A stretch of DNA of 64,000 bases from Sphingomonas zeae (lineage in GTDB: Bacteria > Pseudomonadota > Alphaproteobacteria > Sphingomonadales > Sphingomonadaceae). Shown here one piece after another: positions 25,009-34,155 of the stretch (positions within the stretch are counted from its first letter, which is position 1; each line of letters starts with the position of its first letter). Both the position numbers and the translations under genes were made by a program. Under the pieces are notes generated by a model. That model searched no databases and had not been told where the DNA came from. It saw only the letters and a list, made by a program, of their open reading frames with translations. The DNA lies in contig NZ_JACIFA010000015.1 of assembly GCF_014197135.1 (NCBI RefSeq), forward strand, positions 1-64,000, in the 5' to 3' direction.

Positions 25009-27312
25009 ATGATGAACCTGTATGCTCCGCGCCTGTTGTGTGGCGTGGCTCTCATTGTGTTGCCTGTTACGGAAGTCCGAGCAGAGGTGGCATCTTCGGC
25101 TCACACCGGTAATCCGGCCGCGACCAAGTCGGTCGATACGACAAGCGATGCGAAGGTGAAGACAGACGCTGCGAAAAGCAATGGCATCGTCGTAACGACG
25201 ACCGCTCAGAAGCGCTTCGAAAACATTCAAAATGTGCCGCTCGCCGTCCAGGTCATTTCCCCGGCGGAACTGAACGCGCATGGGGTGCGTCATTTCCAGG
25301 AACTGGGCAAGGTCAGCCCCTCGCTGGTCATCCGTCCGGCCGAACAGCCGGTCAACGGCACCGTCTCGCTTCGGGGTGTGGGTACGCTGGCCTTTGGCAT
25401 CGGGGTCGAGACCGCCGTTGCGATCACCGTCGACGGCGCCGCGCTGCCCTTCATGGCGCGCGTCTATACCGACCTGCCCGACATCGCCCAGATCGAGGTG
25501 CTGCGCGGGCCGCAGAGCACGCTGTATGGCAAGGCGGCCTCGGCGGGTCTGGTCAAGATCATGACGGTGCAGCCGACCGACGACTATCATGTGCGCGGCA
25601 ACGTAACCGTCACCGGCGACCGCGAATATGGCGCCAATGTCAGCGTGACCGGGCCGATCAGCGATACGCTGGGCTATGTCTTCTCGACCGGCTATTCCAA
25701 CTGGGACGGCAATGTCCGCAACGTCTTCAACGGTAAGCGGACCAACGGCCGCGAAACCTTCAACACGCGGGGCAAGCTGCGCTGGAAGGCGTCGCCCGAT
25801 GTCACCTTCACCCTGTCGGGCAATTATGTCGACGGCAACGCCACGATCGCACGGCCGTTCGTGGCCGTGGCGTCCGACGCGCTGTTGCGGGGTGTCGCGG
25901 GCCAGACCCCTTCAGTGATTTTCCCCGGCGTGACGCCCGGCCCGGGCAATCAGAATGTCAGCAACAATTACTGGTCGCACAACAAGTTCTCGGGCGGCGG
26001 CGCGCTGCTAAGGAGCGAGGCGAATATCGGCCGGATGAACATCCTGTCGCTGACCTCCTACGACCGCTTCCGTCTGGACGACTATCTCGATCACGACGAC
26101 AGCTCGTCTTCGGCGGCGGTCGGCAGCAACATCCAGGTCGGCGCATTCAAGTCGCGCATGTTCACGCAGGAACTCCGCCTGTTGTCGCCCGGTGAGGATG
26201 CCTTCCGCTATGCGCTGGGCGTCTATTACGCGAACACCGGCTTCGATCGCCCGTTCCAGCGTGGCCCGGCCTTCTCGCTCGCCAACTGGTACGCCACCAC
26301 CGGATCGCGCCAGGTCGCAGCCTTCGGCCAGATCGACTGGGAATTCGTCTCGAAGCTCACCGGCACCATCGGTGGCCGTGTCCAGAACGAGCGCGTGAAA
26401 TACACCTTCGCCGACAATCTGGCCCGGACCAGCTATGCCGGGAACGCGGACGACACCGCCGCGACCTATCATCTGGGCCTGACCTATCAGGCGACGCCCG
26501 ATGTCATGACCTTCGCCAGCTACTCGACGGGTTACAAGGGCCAGACCTATGACCTGACGACCGGGTTCAACCAGAACCGGGCGGCAGCAGGACCGGTCAA
26601 GCCGGAGCGGTCGCGCGACCGGGAGCTGGGTATCCGCACCCAATTCTTCGACCGGCACCTGACGCTGAATGCCACCCTGTTCGACACCGACTATACCAAT
26701 CTCCAGGCGCAGACGATCGAGACGCTGGCGGACGGCACCAGCAACTTCCGTCTGACCAATGTCGGCAAGTTCAACACGCGGGGGCTGGAAATCGAGACGG
26801 CGGCTCGGCTGGGCCGCGACATCGCGCTGCGCGGGGCAATCACCTATCTGGACGCCAAGTACACGTCCTTCCCCTCGGCGCAATGCTATCCGATGCAGAC
26901 GGCGGCGCAGGGGTGCAGCGGCTCGCCCGCCCGCCGCGACCTGACCGGCGTGCGGGCTCCGCAGGCCCCGGTGTGGAAGGGCAACTGGTCGGTCGATTAT
27001 ACGCCGCCACTGACCGACACGCTGGACGGCTTCGCGCAGGTCGCCGGAGAATATCAGTCGAGCCTCTATTATGTCGCGGCCGATCCCCAGACTTTCCAGC
27101 CGGGTTTCGCGATCTTCGACCTGCGCCTCGGCGTCGGGTCGCATGATCGCCGCTGGGACGTGACGGCGTTCGTCAACAACCTGTTCGACCAGCAATATTA
27201 CGCGTCGCTGGTCAACACGGCGGGCAATTTCGCTGGGCGCATGGCGACCCAGGCGGTGCTGCCGCGCGACTTCCGCCGCTATGCGGGCGTGCGGTTCGGC
27301 GTGAATTTCTGA
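25009..27312 (+). CDS. TonB-dependent receptor linked to the 5-oxoprolinase operon
   Basis: 767 residues, signal peptide ending TEVRA. The TonB box region (GIVVTTTAQKR) precedes a plug domain with VPLAVQVISPAEL and VEVLRGPQSTLYGKAASAG-like sequence (IEVLRGPQSTLYGKAAS), then a 22-strand barrel ending YAGVRFGVNF. The start follows GGGAAAAGGGGGGG. It lies 108 bp after DUF2891 on the same strand; a weak hairpin (24923-24954) lies between them. It probably imports the operon's substrate or a peptide carrying it, by position only. It could also serve a siderophore, but no siderophore genes are nearby. Confidence 0.88.
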   Translation: MMNLYAPRLLCGVALIVLPVTEVRAEVASSAHTGNPAATKSVDTTSDAKVKTDAAKSNGIVVTTTAQKRFENIQNVPLAVQVISPAELNAHGVRHFQELGKVSPSLVIRPAEQPVNGTVSLRGVGTLAFGIGVETAVAITVDGAALPFMARVYTDLPDIAQIEVLRGPQSTLYGKAASAGLVKIMTVQPTDDYHVRGNVTVTGDREYGANVSVTGPISDTLGYVFSTGYSNWDGNVRNVFNGKRTNGRETFNTRGKLRWKASPDVTFTLSGNYVDGNATIARPFVAVASDALLRGVAGQTPSVIFPGVTPGPGNQNVSNNYWSHNKFSGGGALLRSEANIGRMNILSLTSYDRFRLDDYLDHDDSSSSAAVGSNIQVGAFKSRMFTQELRLLSPGEDAFRYALGVYYANTGFDRPFQRGPAFSLANWYATTGSRQVAAFGQIDWEFVSKLTGTIGGRVQNERVKYTFADNLARTSYAGNADDTAATYHLGLTYQATPDVMTFASYSTGYKGQTYDLTTGFNQNRAAAGPVKPERSRDRELGIRTQFFDRHLTLNATLFDTDYTNLQAQTIETLADGTSNFRLTNVGKFNTRGLEIETAARLGRDIALRGAITYLDAKYTSFPSAQCYPMQTAAQGCSGSPARRDLTGVRAPQAPVWKGNWSVDYTPPLTDTLDGFAQVAGEYQSSLYYVAADPQTFQPGFAIFDLRLGVGSHDRRWDVTAFVNNLFDQQYYASLVNTAGNFAGRMATQAVLPRDFRRYAGVRFGVNF

Positions 27313-27323
27313 ACTGCTAATTC

Positions 27324-27421
27324 ACCCCTCCCCTTCAGGGGGGGGCAGGGGGAGGGGCGCTTCCGCGAGCACAGGTTTCGAGGTGAGGCCCCACCCCAAC
27401 CCCTCCCCTGCAGGGGAGGGG
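27324..27421. repeat. GC-rich palindromic repeat pair, likely terminator
   Basis: Two CCCCTCCCCT..AGGGGAGGGG type palindromes (27325-27357 and 27400-27421) enclose about 40 bp between the convergent receptor and GntR genes. Similar elements occur at 32902, 41966 and 56780. Confidence 0.65.
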
Positions 27422-27432
27422 TTACGTCTCAT

Positions 27433-28185
27433 TCAAATCTTCAGATGCGCCGTCCGGTCACGCTTGGCGGCCAGCGCCTGACGCACTTCCGCGACCGCGC
27501 GGGCTTCGCTGGCGATCAGCAGGCCTTCCAGTGCGGCGGTCAGGTGCCGCTGCATCGCGACCCGCGACGCGACCGGATCGCGCGAGCGCAGCGCTTCCAG
27601 GATCGCGGCATGATGCTCGACGATGGGCCGCACATCGATCTCGCGGACCTTGGCGTCGAGCAGCACGCTCTCCGCCGAGCGCAGCCGCTGTTCCCATAGC
27701 CGGTCGATCGTCTCAAGGATCGCGCTGTTGCGCGTCGAGCGGGCGATCAGCGTGTGGAAGGCGCGGTCGGCATGGAAGGCGCCGCCGACCGTGTTGTTCT
27801 CCTCCTCGATCGCATCGACCAGCGTGGCCAGCTCGTCCAACTCGCTGTCGGTGATCTGCGAGGCCGCCAGCGCCGCTGCCTCCGGCTCGAACAACAGGCG
27901 CGCCTCGGCCACTTCCATCGCGGAGACGCCGAAATCGGGCGTCTCGCCCTGGCCCGGCAGCGCCACGACATGCGCGCCCGAGCCGATCCGCACCTCGATA
28001 AAACCCTGGACTTCCAGCGCGATCAGCGCCTCGCGGATGACCGGGCGGCTGACGTCGAACCGGGTTGCCAGCTCACGCTCGGCGGGCATCCGCGTGCCGA
28101 TCGGGTAGCGGCCCTCCTGCAACTCGGTGATCAGCGTGCGGGCGAGTTCCCGGTAGAGCCGGTCCTGGGTCGTGTTATTGTCCAT
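27433..28185 (-). CDS. FadR-type GntR transcriptional regulator
   Basis: 250 residues from MDNNTTQDRLYREL, preceded by TATAAGG; an upstream ATG at 28236 gives 17 more residues that do not fit the family. The winged helix (ELQEGRYPIGTRMPAERELATRFDVSRPVIREALIALE, split here as two parts of one domain) is followed by a helical FCD effector domain with FHADRAFHTLIA and EHHAAILEAL, the acidic/histidine metal-binding pattern of sugar-acid and organic-acid sensors. It is convergent with the TonB receptor gene. It may control the 5-oxoprolinase operon or the glycan cluster, both of which lack their own regulator; TTGGTAT-like half-sites near 28235 could serve autoregulation. Confidence 0.85.
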   Translation of the reverse strand: MDNNTTQDRLYRELARTLITELQEGRYPIGTRMPAERELATRFDVSRPVIREALIALEVQGFIEVRIGSGAHVVALPGQGETPDFGVSAMEVAEARLLFEPEAAALAASQITDSELDELATLVDAIEEENNTVGGAFHADRAFHTLIARSTRNSAILETIDRLWEQRLRSAESVLLDAKVREIDVRPIVEHHAAILEALRSRDPVASRVAMQRHLTAALEGLLIASEARAVAEVRQALAAKRDRTAHLKI

Positions 28186-28247
28186 CACGAGCCTTATAGG
28201 GGCCGAGGCGGGATGGCGGTCAAGCGCCAGTGTCATACCAATGTGTG

Positions 28248-29057
28248 TCAGGCCGATCGGGACATTCCGCCGCTGTCGGTTTCGACGACGGTCGTACCCG
28301 CGGTGCGGGCGGCCTCAGCGAGCCGGGAATCGGCCCTGTCGGTGACGAGAAAGTCGACATCGCCCATGTCCCCGACCCGGACCGGCGCGGCGCGTTCCAG
28401 CTTTGAGCCGTCGATCGCCAGCAGTACCTGCCGCGCCTGGGCGATGATCGTCTGCGACACGCGCACCTCGTCCACGTCGAAGTCGAGAAAGCTGCCGTCC
28501 GGATCAATGGCCGACGCGCCGATCAGCGCCATGTCGACCTTGAACCCCCGGATGAAGTCCATCGCCAGCGCGCCGACCACCGCCCGGTCGCTGGCGCGCA
28601 CTCGGCCTCCGGCGGCGATTACCTCGATCGAGGGGCGGCCGCCCAATATGTCGACGACGTTCAGATTGTTGGTGATGACCATAAGGTCGCGGTGATCGAC
28701 CAGCGCCTTGGCGATCGCCTCGGTGGTCGAGCCGATATTGATGAACAGGCTGGCCCCGTTGGGGACGAGCGCGGCGGCCGCCGCTCCGATCGCCGCCTTG
28801 GCGGGGGCGGCCACCGTGCGCCGTTCGGCATAGGCCAGATTGTCGGTGCCCGAGGTCACGACCGCGCCGCCGTGGACGCGCGCCAGCATCGACTGGCCCG
28901 CCAGGATGTTCAGGTCCTTGCGGATCGTCTGCGGCGTCACGCCCAGCTTGTCGGCAAGCGCATCGACGCTGACGCTGCCCGTCCGACGGGCGACGTCGAG
29001 GATCGCGGCATGGCGTGCCGCGACGATCTCCGCCGATCCGGGAGAGGGCGGCTTCAT
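28248..29057 (-). CDS. glpR: DeoR-family repressor of glycerol catabolism
   Basis: 269 residues from MKPPSPGS, the ATG that overlaps the glpD stop as ATGA. N-terminal DeoR helix-turn-helix: RHAAILDVARRTGSVSVDAL, then LGVTPQTIRKDLNILAG. The C-terminal sugar-phosphate-binding (isomerase-like) domain includes FINIGSTTEAIAKAL and VDMALIGASAIDPDGSF. In GlpR the ligand is glycerol-3-phosphate, which releases DNA. Coupling to glpD and divergence from glpK-tpiA fit the classic regulator of this regulon. Repeated AAAACGAAA motifs in the glpD-glpK gap are its likely sites. Confidence 0.87.
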   Translation of the reverse strand: MKPPSPGSAEIVAARHAAILDVARRTGSVSVDALADKLGVTPQTIRKDLNILAGQSMLARVHGGAVVTSGTDNLAYAERRTVAAPAKAAIGAAAAALVPNGASLFINIGSTTEAIAKALVDHRDLMVITNNLNVVDILGGRPSIEVIAAGGRVRASDRAVVGALAMDFIRGFKVDMALIGASAIDPDGSFLDFDVDEVRVSQTIIAQARQVLLAIDGSKLERAAPVRVGDMGDVDFLVTDRADSRLAEAARTAGTTVVETDSGGMSRSA

Positions 29058-30559
29058 GCGACGCCCTGCTCGGCCAGATAGGCCGCCAGCCGCTCGGGCG
29101 TTTCGGGCGGCACGTGCAGGCCCAGCTTGCTGCGGCGATAGAGGATGTCCTCGACCGTCCGCGCCCATTCGGCTTTCACCAAATAATCGACCTCGGCGGT
29201 GTGCAGCCCGCCGCCCAGATCGGGTCCGAGATCACCCGTCTCCAGCATCGCATGGATACGCGTGCCATAGGCACGGGCCAGACGACGCAGCAGGGCGGGC
29301 GGCATATCCGAATGCCTAGCGGTCAGTTCGCGCAGGAAGGCGTCGAAATCCGCATCCGCCATATCCCCGCCAGGCAACGCCGCCCCGGCCGTCCATGCCC
29401 CCCCGGCCGCGGGGAAGAAGCGCGCCAACTCGCGCATCGCGTGCTCGGCGAGCTTGCGATAGGTGGTGATCTTGCCGCCGAAGATGTTGAGCATCGGCGC
29501 CCCGCTTTCCCCCTCCGCGCCCGTATCGAGGTCGAGTACATAGTCGCGCGTCACTGCCGAGGCATTGGCCGAATGATCGTCATAGAGCGGCCGAATACCG
29601 GCATAGCTCCACACGATATCGGTTTCCCCAGTCTTCCGCGCGAAATAGCGGTTCACCGTGACGAGCAGATAATTGGTCTCCGCCGCGCTGATCGACGCCT
29701 TGGCGGGCGCGTCGGTCCAGGGTTCGTCGGTGGTGCCGACCAGCGTGAACCTGCCCTCATAGGGGATGGCGAAGACGATGCGGCGGTCGTCATTCTGGAG
29801 CATGAAGGCATGGTCGCCCTCATAGAGTTTGGGCACGATGATATGGCTGCCCTTGACCAGCCGGACGCCGCGATCGGCCCTCGCGCCGTGAGTGCGGCCG
29901 ATCACGTCGGCGACCCATGGCCCTGCCGCATTGACCAGCGCGCGGGCGCGGACGGTGCGGGCCGCCCCTGCGGCTTCGATTGTCGCAACCCAGCCATCGC
30001 CCTCGCGCTTTGCATCGACCAGCTTGGTGCGCGTCGCGATCGTCGCGCCCCGCTCGGCGGCGTCCATCGCGTTGAGCACGACGAGGCGACTATCCTCGAC
30101 CCAGCAGTCCGAATATACGAAAGCCTTGCCCTTTCGCGGCGAAAGCCCGGCGCCGAACTTCGAGCGCTCCAGCGTGACGGTGCGCGTGCCCGGCAGCTTC
30201 TCGCGACCGCCGAGATGGTCGTAGAGAAACAGACCCAGCCGCACCATCCACGCGGGGCGCGGCGACTGGGTCTGCGGCAGGACGAAGGAGAGGGGCCAGA
30301 TGATGTGCGGCGCCATGTTCAACAGCCGCTCGCGCTCGATTAGCGCCTCTCGCACCAACCGGAACTCGCCATATTCCAGATAGCGCAGGCCGCCATGGAT
30401 CAGCTTGGTCGAAGATGAGGATGTGTGGCTCGCCAGATCGTCCTGTTCGACCAACAGCACCGACAGGCCGCGCCCGGCGGCGTCGCGCGCGATGCCTGCA
30501 CCGTTGATGCCGCCGCCCACGATCAGCAGGTCGATCCTATCCATCGCGTGGTCCGTCAT
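29054..30559 (-). CDS. glpD: Aerobic glycerol-3-phosphate dehydrogenase
   Basis: 501 residues. FAD-binding Rossmann motif LLIVGGGINGAGIARDAAGRG at the N-terminus, then SSSSTKLIHGGLRYLEYGEF, typical of GlpD, and a C-terminal cap. It oxidises sn-glycerol-3-phosphate to dihydroxyacetone phosphate and passes electrons to the quinone pool on the inner membrane. The ATG at 30559 follows AGGGACAAGCGGC; an ATG five codons in is an alternative. First gene of the glpDR operon. Confidence 0.96.
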   Translation of the reverse strand: MTDHAMDRIDLLIVGGGINGAGIARDAAGRGLSVLLVEQDDLASHTSSSSTKLIHGGLRYLEYGEFRLVREALIERERLLNMAPHIIWPLSFVLPQTQSPRPAWMVRLGLFLYDHLGGREKLPGTRTVTLERSKFGAGLSPRKGKAFVYSDCWVEDSRLVVLNAMDAAERGATIATRTKLVDAKREGDGWVATIEAAGAARTVRARALVNAAGPWVADVIGRTHGARADRGVRLVKGSHIIVPKLYEGDHAFMLQNDDRRIVFAIPYEGRFTLVGTTDEPWTDAPAKASISAAETNYLLVTVNRYFARKTGETDIVWSYAGIRPLYDDHSANASAVTRDYVLDLDTGAEGESGAPMLNIFGGKITTYRKLAEHAMRELARFFPAAGGAWTAGAALPGGDMADADFDAFLRELTARHSDMPPALLRRLARAYGTRIHAMLETGDLGPDLGGGLHTAEVDYLVKAEWARTVEDILYRRSKLGLHVPPETPERLAAYLAEQGVA

Positions 30560-30604
30560 GCCGCTTGTCCCTGTTTCTGAGCGCGTCCTTTGTTATACCA
30601 TGTC

Positions 30605-30663
30605 GACGCAAAACGAAAGCATTGACGTTCATATGAAAGCGTGTGACGTTCCAAAACGAAAAC
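30605..30663. promoter_or_regulatory. Repeated A-rich motifs, candidate GlpR operators
   Basis: Three similar units follow one another at 19-21 bp steps: GACGCAAAACGAAAGC (30605), GACGTTCATATGAAAGC (30624) and GACGTTCCAAAACGAAAAC (30645). Each starts GACG and carries GAAA, on the same face of the helix at two-turn spacing. They fill the 121-bp gap between divergent glpD and glpK. DeoR/GlpR repressors bind repeated TTTCG/CGAAA sites, so these are the best operator candidates, overlapping the glpK promoter and leader. Confidence 0.55.
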
Positions 30664-30680
30664 AAGGAGAGGGGTGAGCG

Positions 30681-32174
30681 ATGGCGTCGCACATTCTGGT
30701 GATCGATCAGGGCACGACCTCGACGCGCAGCATCGTGTTCGATGAACAGGCTCGCCGGGTCGCCATCGCACAGGCCGAGTTCGCGCAGCACTACCCCGCG
30801 CTGGGCTGGGTCGAGCACGACCCGGAGGATATCTGGCGCGATGCGCTGGCCACCGCGCGCAAGGCCATTGCCGAAAGCGGCGTCGCTCCGGCGCAGATCG
30901 CCGCGATCGGCATCACCAACCAGCGCGAGACGGCGGTGGTCTGGGACCGCGCCACCGGCGAGCCGATCCACCACGCGATCGTGTGGCAGGACCGGCGCGG
31001 CACCGACCTGTGCCAGACGCTGAAGGCCGACGGCGCCGAGGACTTGGTGCGCGAGCGGACCGGCCTGCTGATCGATCCCTATTTCTCCGCGACCAAACTC
31101 GCCTGGCTGCTCGACCATGTCGAGGGCGCGCGCGGGCGGGCTGAGCGGGGCGAACTGGCCTTCGGCACGATCGACAGCTTCCTGCTCTGGCGGCTGACCG
31201 GCGGCGCGGTGCACGCGACCGACATCACCAATGCCAGCCGTACGATGCTGTTCGACATCCATCGCGGCGTGTGGGACGCGGAACTGTGCCGGTTGCTGCG
31301 CGTGCCGATGGCGATGCTGCCGCAGGTGCATGACAATGCGCATGTCTTCGGCACGACCGCCCCCGATCTGCTCGGTGCGGCGATCCCGATCGCGGGCATG
31401 GCGGGGGACCAGCAGGCGGCGTTGTTCGGACAGGCCTGTTTCCGACACGGCATGGCCAAGTCGACCTATGGCACCGGCTGTTTCATGCTGCTCAACACGG
31501 GCAAAACGGCGGTGGCGTCGAAGCATCGGCTGCTGACCACGCCCGCCTATCGGCTGAACGGCAGGACAACCTATGCGCTGGAGGGCTCGATCTTCGTCGC
31601 GGGCGCGGCGGTGAAGTGGCTGCGCGACGGACTGGGCGTCATCACCCATGCCAGCCAGACCGACGATCTGGCGACGCAGGTGCCTGACAGCCACGGCGTC
31701 TATATGGTCCCCGCCTTTGTCGGCATGGGCGCGCCCTATTGGGAGCCGGATGCACGCGGCGCGATCTATGGCCTGACCCTGGGCGCAAGTGCTGCGCATC
31801 TGGCGCGCGCGGCGTTGGAGTCGGTCGCCTATCAGACGATGGATCTGGCCGCGGCAATGAAGGCCGATGCGGGCGAAGGCGCCGCTATCCTGCGCGTCGA
31901 TGGCGGCATGGCGGCCAATGACTGGCTGTGCCGCTTCCTGGCCAACATGATCCAGACGCCGGTCGAGCGGCCTGCCGATCTGGAGACGACGGCGCGCGGC
32001 GCGGCCTTTCATGCGGGGCTGGCGACGGGGGTCTGGTCGGGGCTCGACGCGCTGGAGAAACTTTGGTCGCGGGAGGAATGTTTCGAGCCGGGCATGGCCG
32101 AGGACGCCCGCGCACCGTTGGTCGCCGGATGGCGCGACGCGGTGGCGCGGACGCTCGCCAAGCCCGTCGCGTGA
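30681..32174 (+). CDS. glpK: Glycerol kinase
   Basis: 497 residues, the standard size. FGGY-kinase motifs: [17 protein letters not shown] at the start, [31 protein letters not shown], and [29 protein letters not shown] in the second half. It phosphorylates glycerol to sn-glycerol-3-phosphate. A strong AAGGAGAGGGG lies before the ATG. No glpF facilitator gene is in the window. Its TGA overlaps a GTG that may start tpiA. Confidence 0.97.
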   Translation: MASHILVIDQGTTSTRSIVFDEQARRVAIAQAEFAQHYPALGWVEHDPEDIWRDALATARKAIAESGVAPAQIAAIGITNQRETAVVWDRATGEPIHHAIVWQDRRGTDLCQTLKADGAEDLVRERTGLLIDPYFSATKLAWLLDHVEGARGRAERGELAFGTIDSFLLWRLTGGAVHATDITNASRTMLFDIHRGVWDAELCRLLRVPMAMLPQVHDNAHVFGTTAPDLLGAAIPIAGMAGDQQAALFGQACFRHGMAKSTYGTGCFMLLNTGKTAVASKHRLLTTPAYRLNGRTTYALEGSIFVAGAAVKWLRDGLGVITHASQTDDLATQVPDSHGVYMVPAFVGMGAPYWEPDARGAIYGLTLGASAAHLARAALESVAYQTMDLAAAMKADAGEGAAILRVDGGMAANDWLCRFLANMIQTPVERPADLETTARGAAFHAGLATGVWSGLDALEKLWSREECFEPGMAEDARAPLVAGWRDAVARTLAKPVA

Positions 32175-32176
32175 CG

Positions 32177-32899
32177 ATGGCGCTGCGGCCGCTGCTGGTC
32201 GGCAACTGGAAGATGCACGGCGATGGCCGCAACCTGCCGATCATCGCGGCGATCGGTGAGGCAGCGCAGCGGCATCCGGGCGTGGATGTCGCATTGTGCC
32301 TGCCCGCGACTCTGATCGATCGGGCGCGGGACGCTTGTCCGGGCCTAACGATCGGAGGGCAGGACTGCCATGCCGAACCCAGCGGCGCGCATACCGGCGA
32401 TATTTCCGCCCTGATGCTGCGCGAGGCGGGCGCGTCGCTGGTCCTGCTCGGCCATAGCGAGCGGCGGCGCGATCATCACGAGGGCGATGCGCTGATCGCC
32501 GCCAAGGTGCGGGCCGCGCGGGCTGCGGGTCTGGATGTCGTGCTCTGCGTCGGGGAAACGGCCGAGGATCACGCCGCCGGTCGCTCGGCGGATGTCGTTC
32601 GGGAGCAACTGACCCGATCGCTTGCCGGGGCGAACGGGCCGGGGATTGCCATCGCCTATGAACCCGTCTGGGCGATCGGTGGCGATCGTACGCCCGAACC
32701 GACGGAGGTCGAGATGATGGCCGGGCTGATCCGCGATACGGTTTCGGGGGTGCGTATTCTTTACGGTGGCTCGGTGACCCCCGACAACGGCGCGGCGTTG
32801 TTTGAACAGGGCGGGATCGATGGCTTCCTCGTCGGGCGGCAGAGCCTAGACGCCGGTGCGTTCAAGGCAATCCTCACTTTGATGTTTCGCCAGCACTAA
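32177..32899 (+). CDS. tpiA: Triosephosphate isomerase
   Basis: 240 residues, slightly short for the family (about 250). Visible catalytic set: LLVGNWKMHG (Lys), VLLGHSERRR (His electrophile), AYEPVWAIGG (Glu base), and the phosphate loop ILYGGSVTP. It converts dihydroxyacetone phosphate, the GlpD product, into glyceraldehyde-3-phosphate. A GTG at 32171 overlapping the glpK TGA is an alternative start and would make the two genes translationally coupled. The usual gluconeogenic tpiA is normally elsewhere in sphingomonad genomes, so this may be a glycerol-dedicated second copy (inference). Confidence 0.92.
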   Translation: MALRPLLVGNWKMHGDGRNLPIIAAIGEAAQRHPGVDVALCLPATLIDRARDACPGLTIGGQDCHAEPSGAHTGDISALMLREAGASLVLLGHSERRRDHHEGDALIAAKVRAARAAGLDVVLCVGETAEDHAAGRSADVVREQLTRSLAGANGPGIAIAYEPVWAIGGDRTPEPTEVEMMAGLIRDTVSGVRILYGGSVTPDNGAALFEQGGIDGFLVGRQSLDAGAFKAILTLMFRQH

Positions 32900-32901
32900 A
32901 A

Positions 32902-33027
32902 TCCTCCCCGGTACGGGGAGGGGGACCATGCGAAGCATGGTGGAGGGGGAGTGCCGCAAGGGACGTCCTTTGCCGAAGCCCCCCTCCGTCAGCGCTCCGC
33001 GCTGCCACCTCCCCTTCCAGGGGAGGA
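32902..33027. repeat. GC-rich palindromic repeat overlapping a kinase gene end
   Basis: CCTCCCCGGTACGGGGAGG at 32903, then GGACCATGCGAAGCATGGTGG, then CACCTCCCCTTCCAGGGGAGG ending at 33027. Same type as the repeats at 27324 and 56780. It lies between convergent tpiA and the histidine kinase gene and codes for the last 12 residues of the kinase. Confidence 0.7.
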
Positions 33028-34155
33028 AAGCAGCAGTTCAAAGGTCGTAACGGCGACCGGCAACAGGGTCAGTTCCCCGCCATGCGCCTGCGCGATCCGG
33101 CGGGCCAGGGTCAGGCCGATGCCGGACCCTTCGGGCTTGGTGGTGTGAAAGGGACGGAAGATCCGCGCCCGCTCCGGCGCGGCGACGCCCTGGCCGCTGT
33201 CCGACACGCGCACGACCAGCCGCCCCGCCTCCGTCGCGACGTGGAGCGTCACCGCCGGGGCGACCGTCCCGGCCAGCGCGGCTTCGGCCGCGTTGTGGAG
33301 CAGCGCCCACAGCCCTTGCGTCATCTGGTCCCGGTCGCACCAGCCGGTCGCGCCCTCGGGCACCTCGGTCGACAGCATGACCCGGTCGCCGAAACGCTCG
33401 GCGAACAGGCGGGACAGGTCGCCGACCAGTTCGCCCATATCCACCACCGCCCGCACCGGATCGGGCAAGCGGGCGAGCATCCGATAGGCGCGGGTGAAGC
33501 GCTCCAGCCCCTCGATGCGCCGGGTCAGCGTTGCCAATATGCCGGGCAGCCGCGTGTCACCGCGCTCCGCCGCGACCTGCGCGCTATCGGCCAGCGAGAC
33601 GATCGGCGACAGGCCGTTGAGTAGCTCATGACCGAGGATATCGATCATCTCGTTATCGGCATGGGCTTCGGCGGCGCGGCGTTCGGCTTCGATGTCGATT
33701 AGCATGACCAGCGCACGGCCGGTGCCCGCCACCCGCTCGATCCGCCAGCTCTTTCCCTCGTGGCGTAGTCGCGTCTGGCTCACGTCGAGCAGCGCGGGCG
33801 GCGTCGGAATCACCCGGTCGTCGGTGGCGAACAGGCTGCGGCTCGCCCGGTTGATCGCCTGCGCCCGGCCCGTATCGACGCGCAGCAGCGGTAGCGGGAT
33901 CTGGTCGAACAGCGCGTCCAGCGGCGGCCCGTCCGGGGCGGGACGCGTCATCTCGCCATCCCGCTCGCCGCGTCCTGAACGCGCCGCCGTCCAGCATCCC
34001 GCTCCGATCAGCCAGGCGATGCACAAGCCCGCGCCCAGGATCGATCCCAGCATCCCTTTCTGCCACGCCAGCAGCATCAACCCGCCGAGGATGGTCAACG
34101 CCAGTCCGGACAGCCCCGCCGCCAAGGCCCGGCGGCGCGACAGTTCAAAGCCCAT
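32989..34155 (-). CDS. NtrY-like membrane sensor histidine kinase
   Basis: 388 residues from MGFELSRR. Two membrane helices at residues 10-55 with almost no periplasmic loop, so it probably senses within the membrane or cytoplasm. Then a PAS-like segment (PLDALFDQIPLPLLRVD), the H-box MIDILGHELLNGLSPIV, an N-box with HNAAEAAL, and G boxes DSGQGV and GSGIGLTLARRIA. The stop falls inside a dispersed repeat, which supplies the tail SSPGRGGGSAER. It starts 11 bp inside the end of the response regulator gene, so the two are co-translated and form a two-component pair next to an export operon. Confidence 0.87.
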   Translation of the reverse strand: MGFELSRRRALAAGLSGLALTILGGLMLLAWQKGMLGSILGAGLCIAWLIGAGCWTAARSGRGERDGEMTRPAPDGPPLDALFDQIPLPLLRVDTGRAQAINRASRSLFATDDRVIPTPPALLDVSQTRLRHEGKSWRIERVAGTGRALVMLIDIEAERRAAEAHADNEMIDILGHELLNGLSPIVSLADSAQVAAERGDTRLPGILATLTRRIEGLERFTRAYRMLARLPDPVRAVVDMGELVGDLSRLFAERFGDRVMLSTEVPEGATGWCDRDQMTQGLWALLHNAAEAALAGTVAPAVTLHVATEAGRLVVRVSDSGQGVAAPERARIFRPFHTTKPEGSGIGLTLARRIAQAHGGELTLLPVAVTTFELLLSSPGRGGGSAER

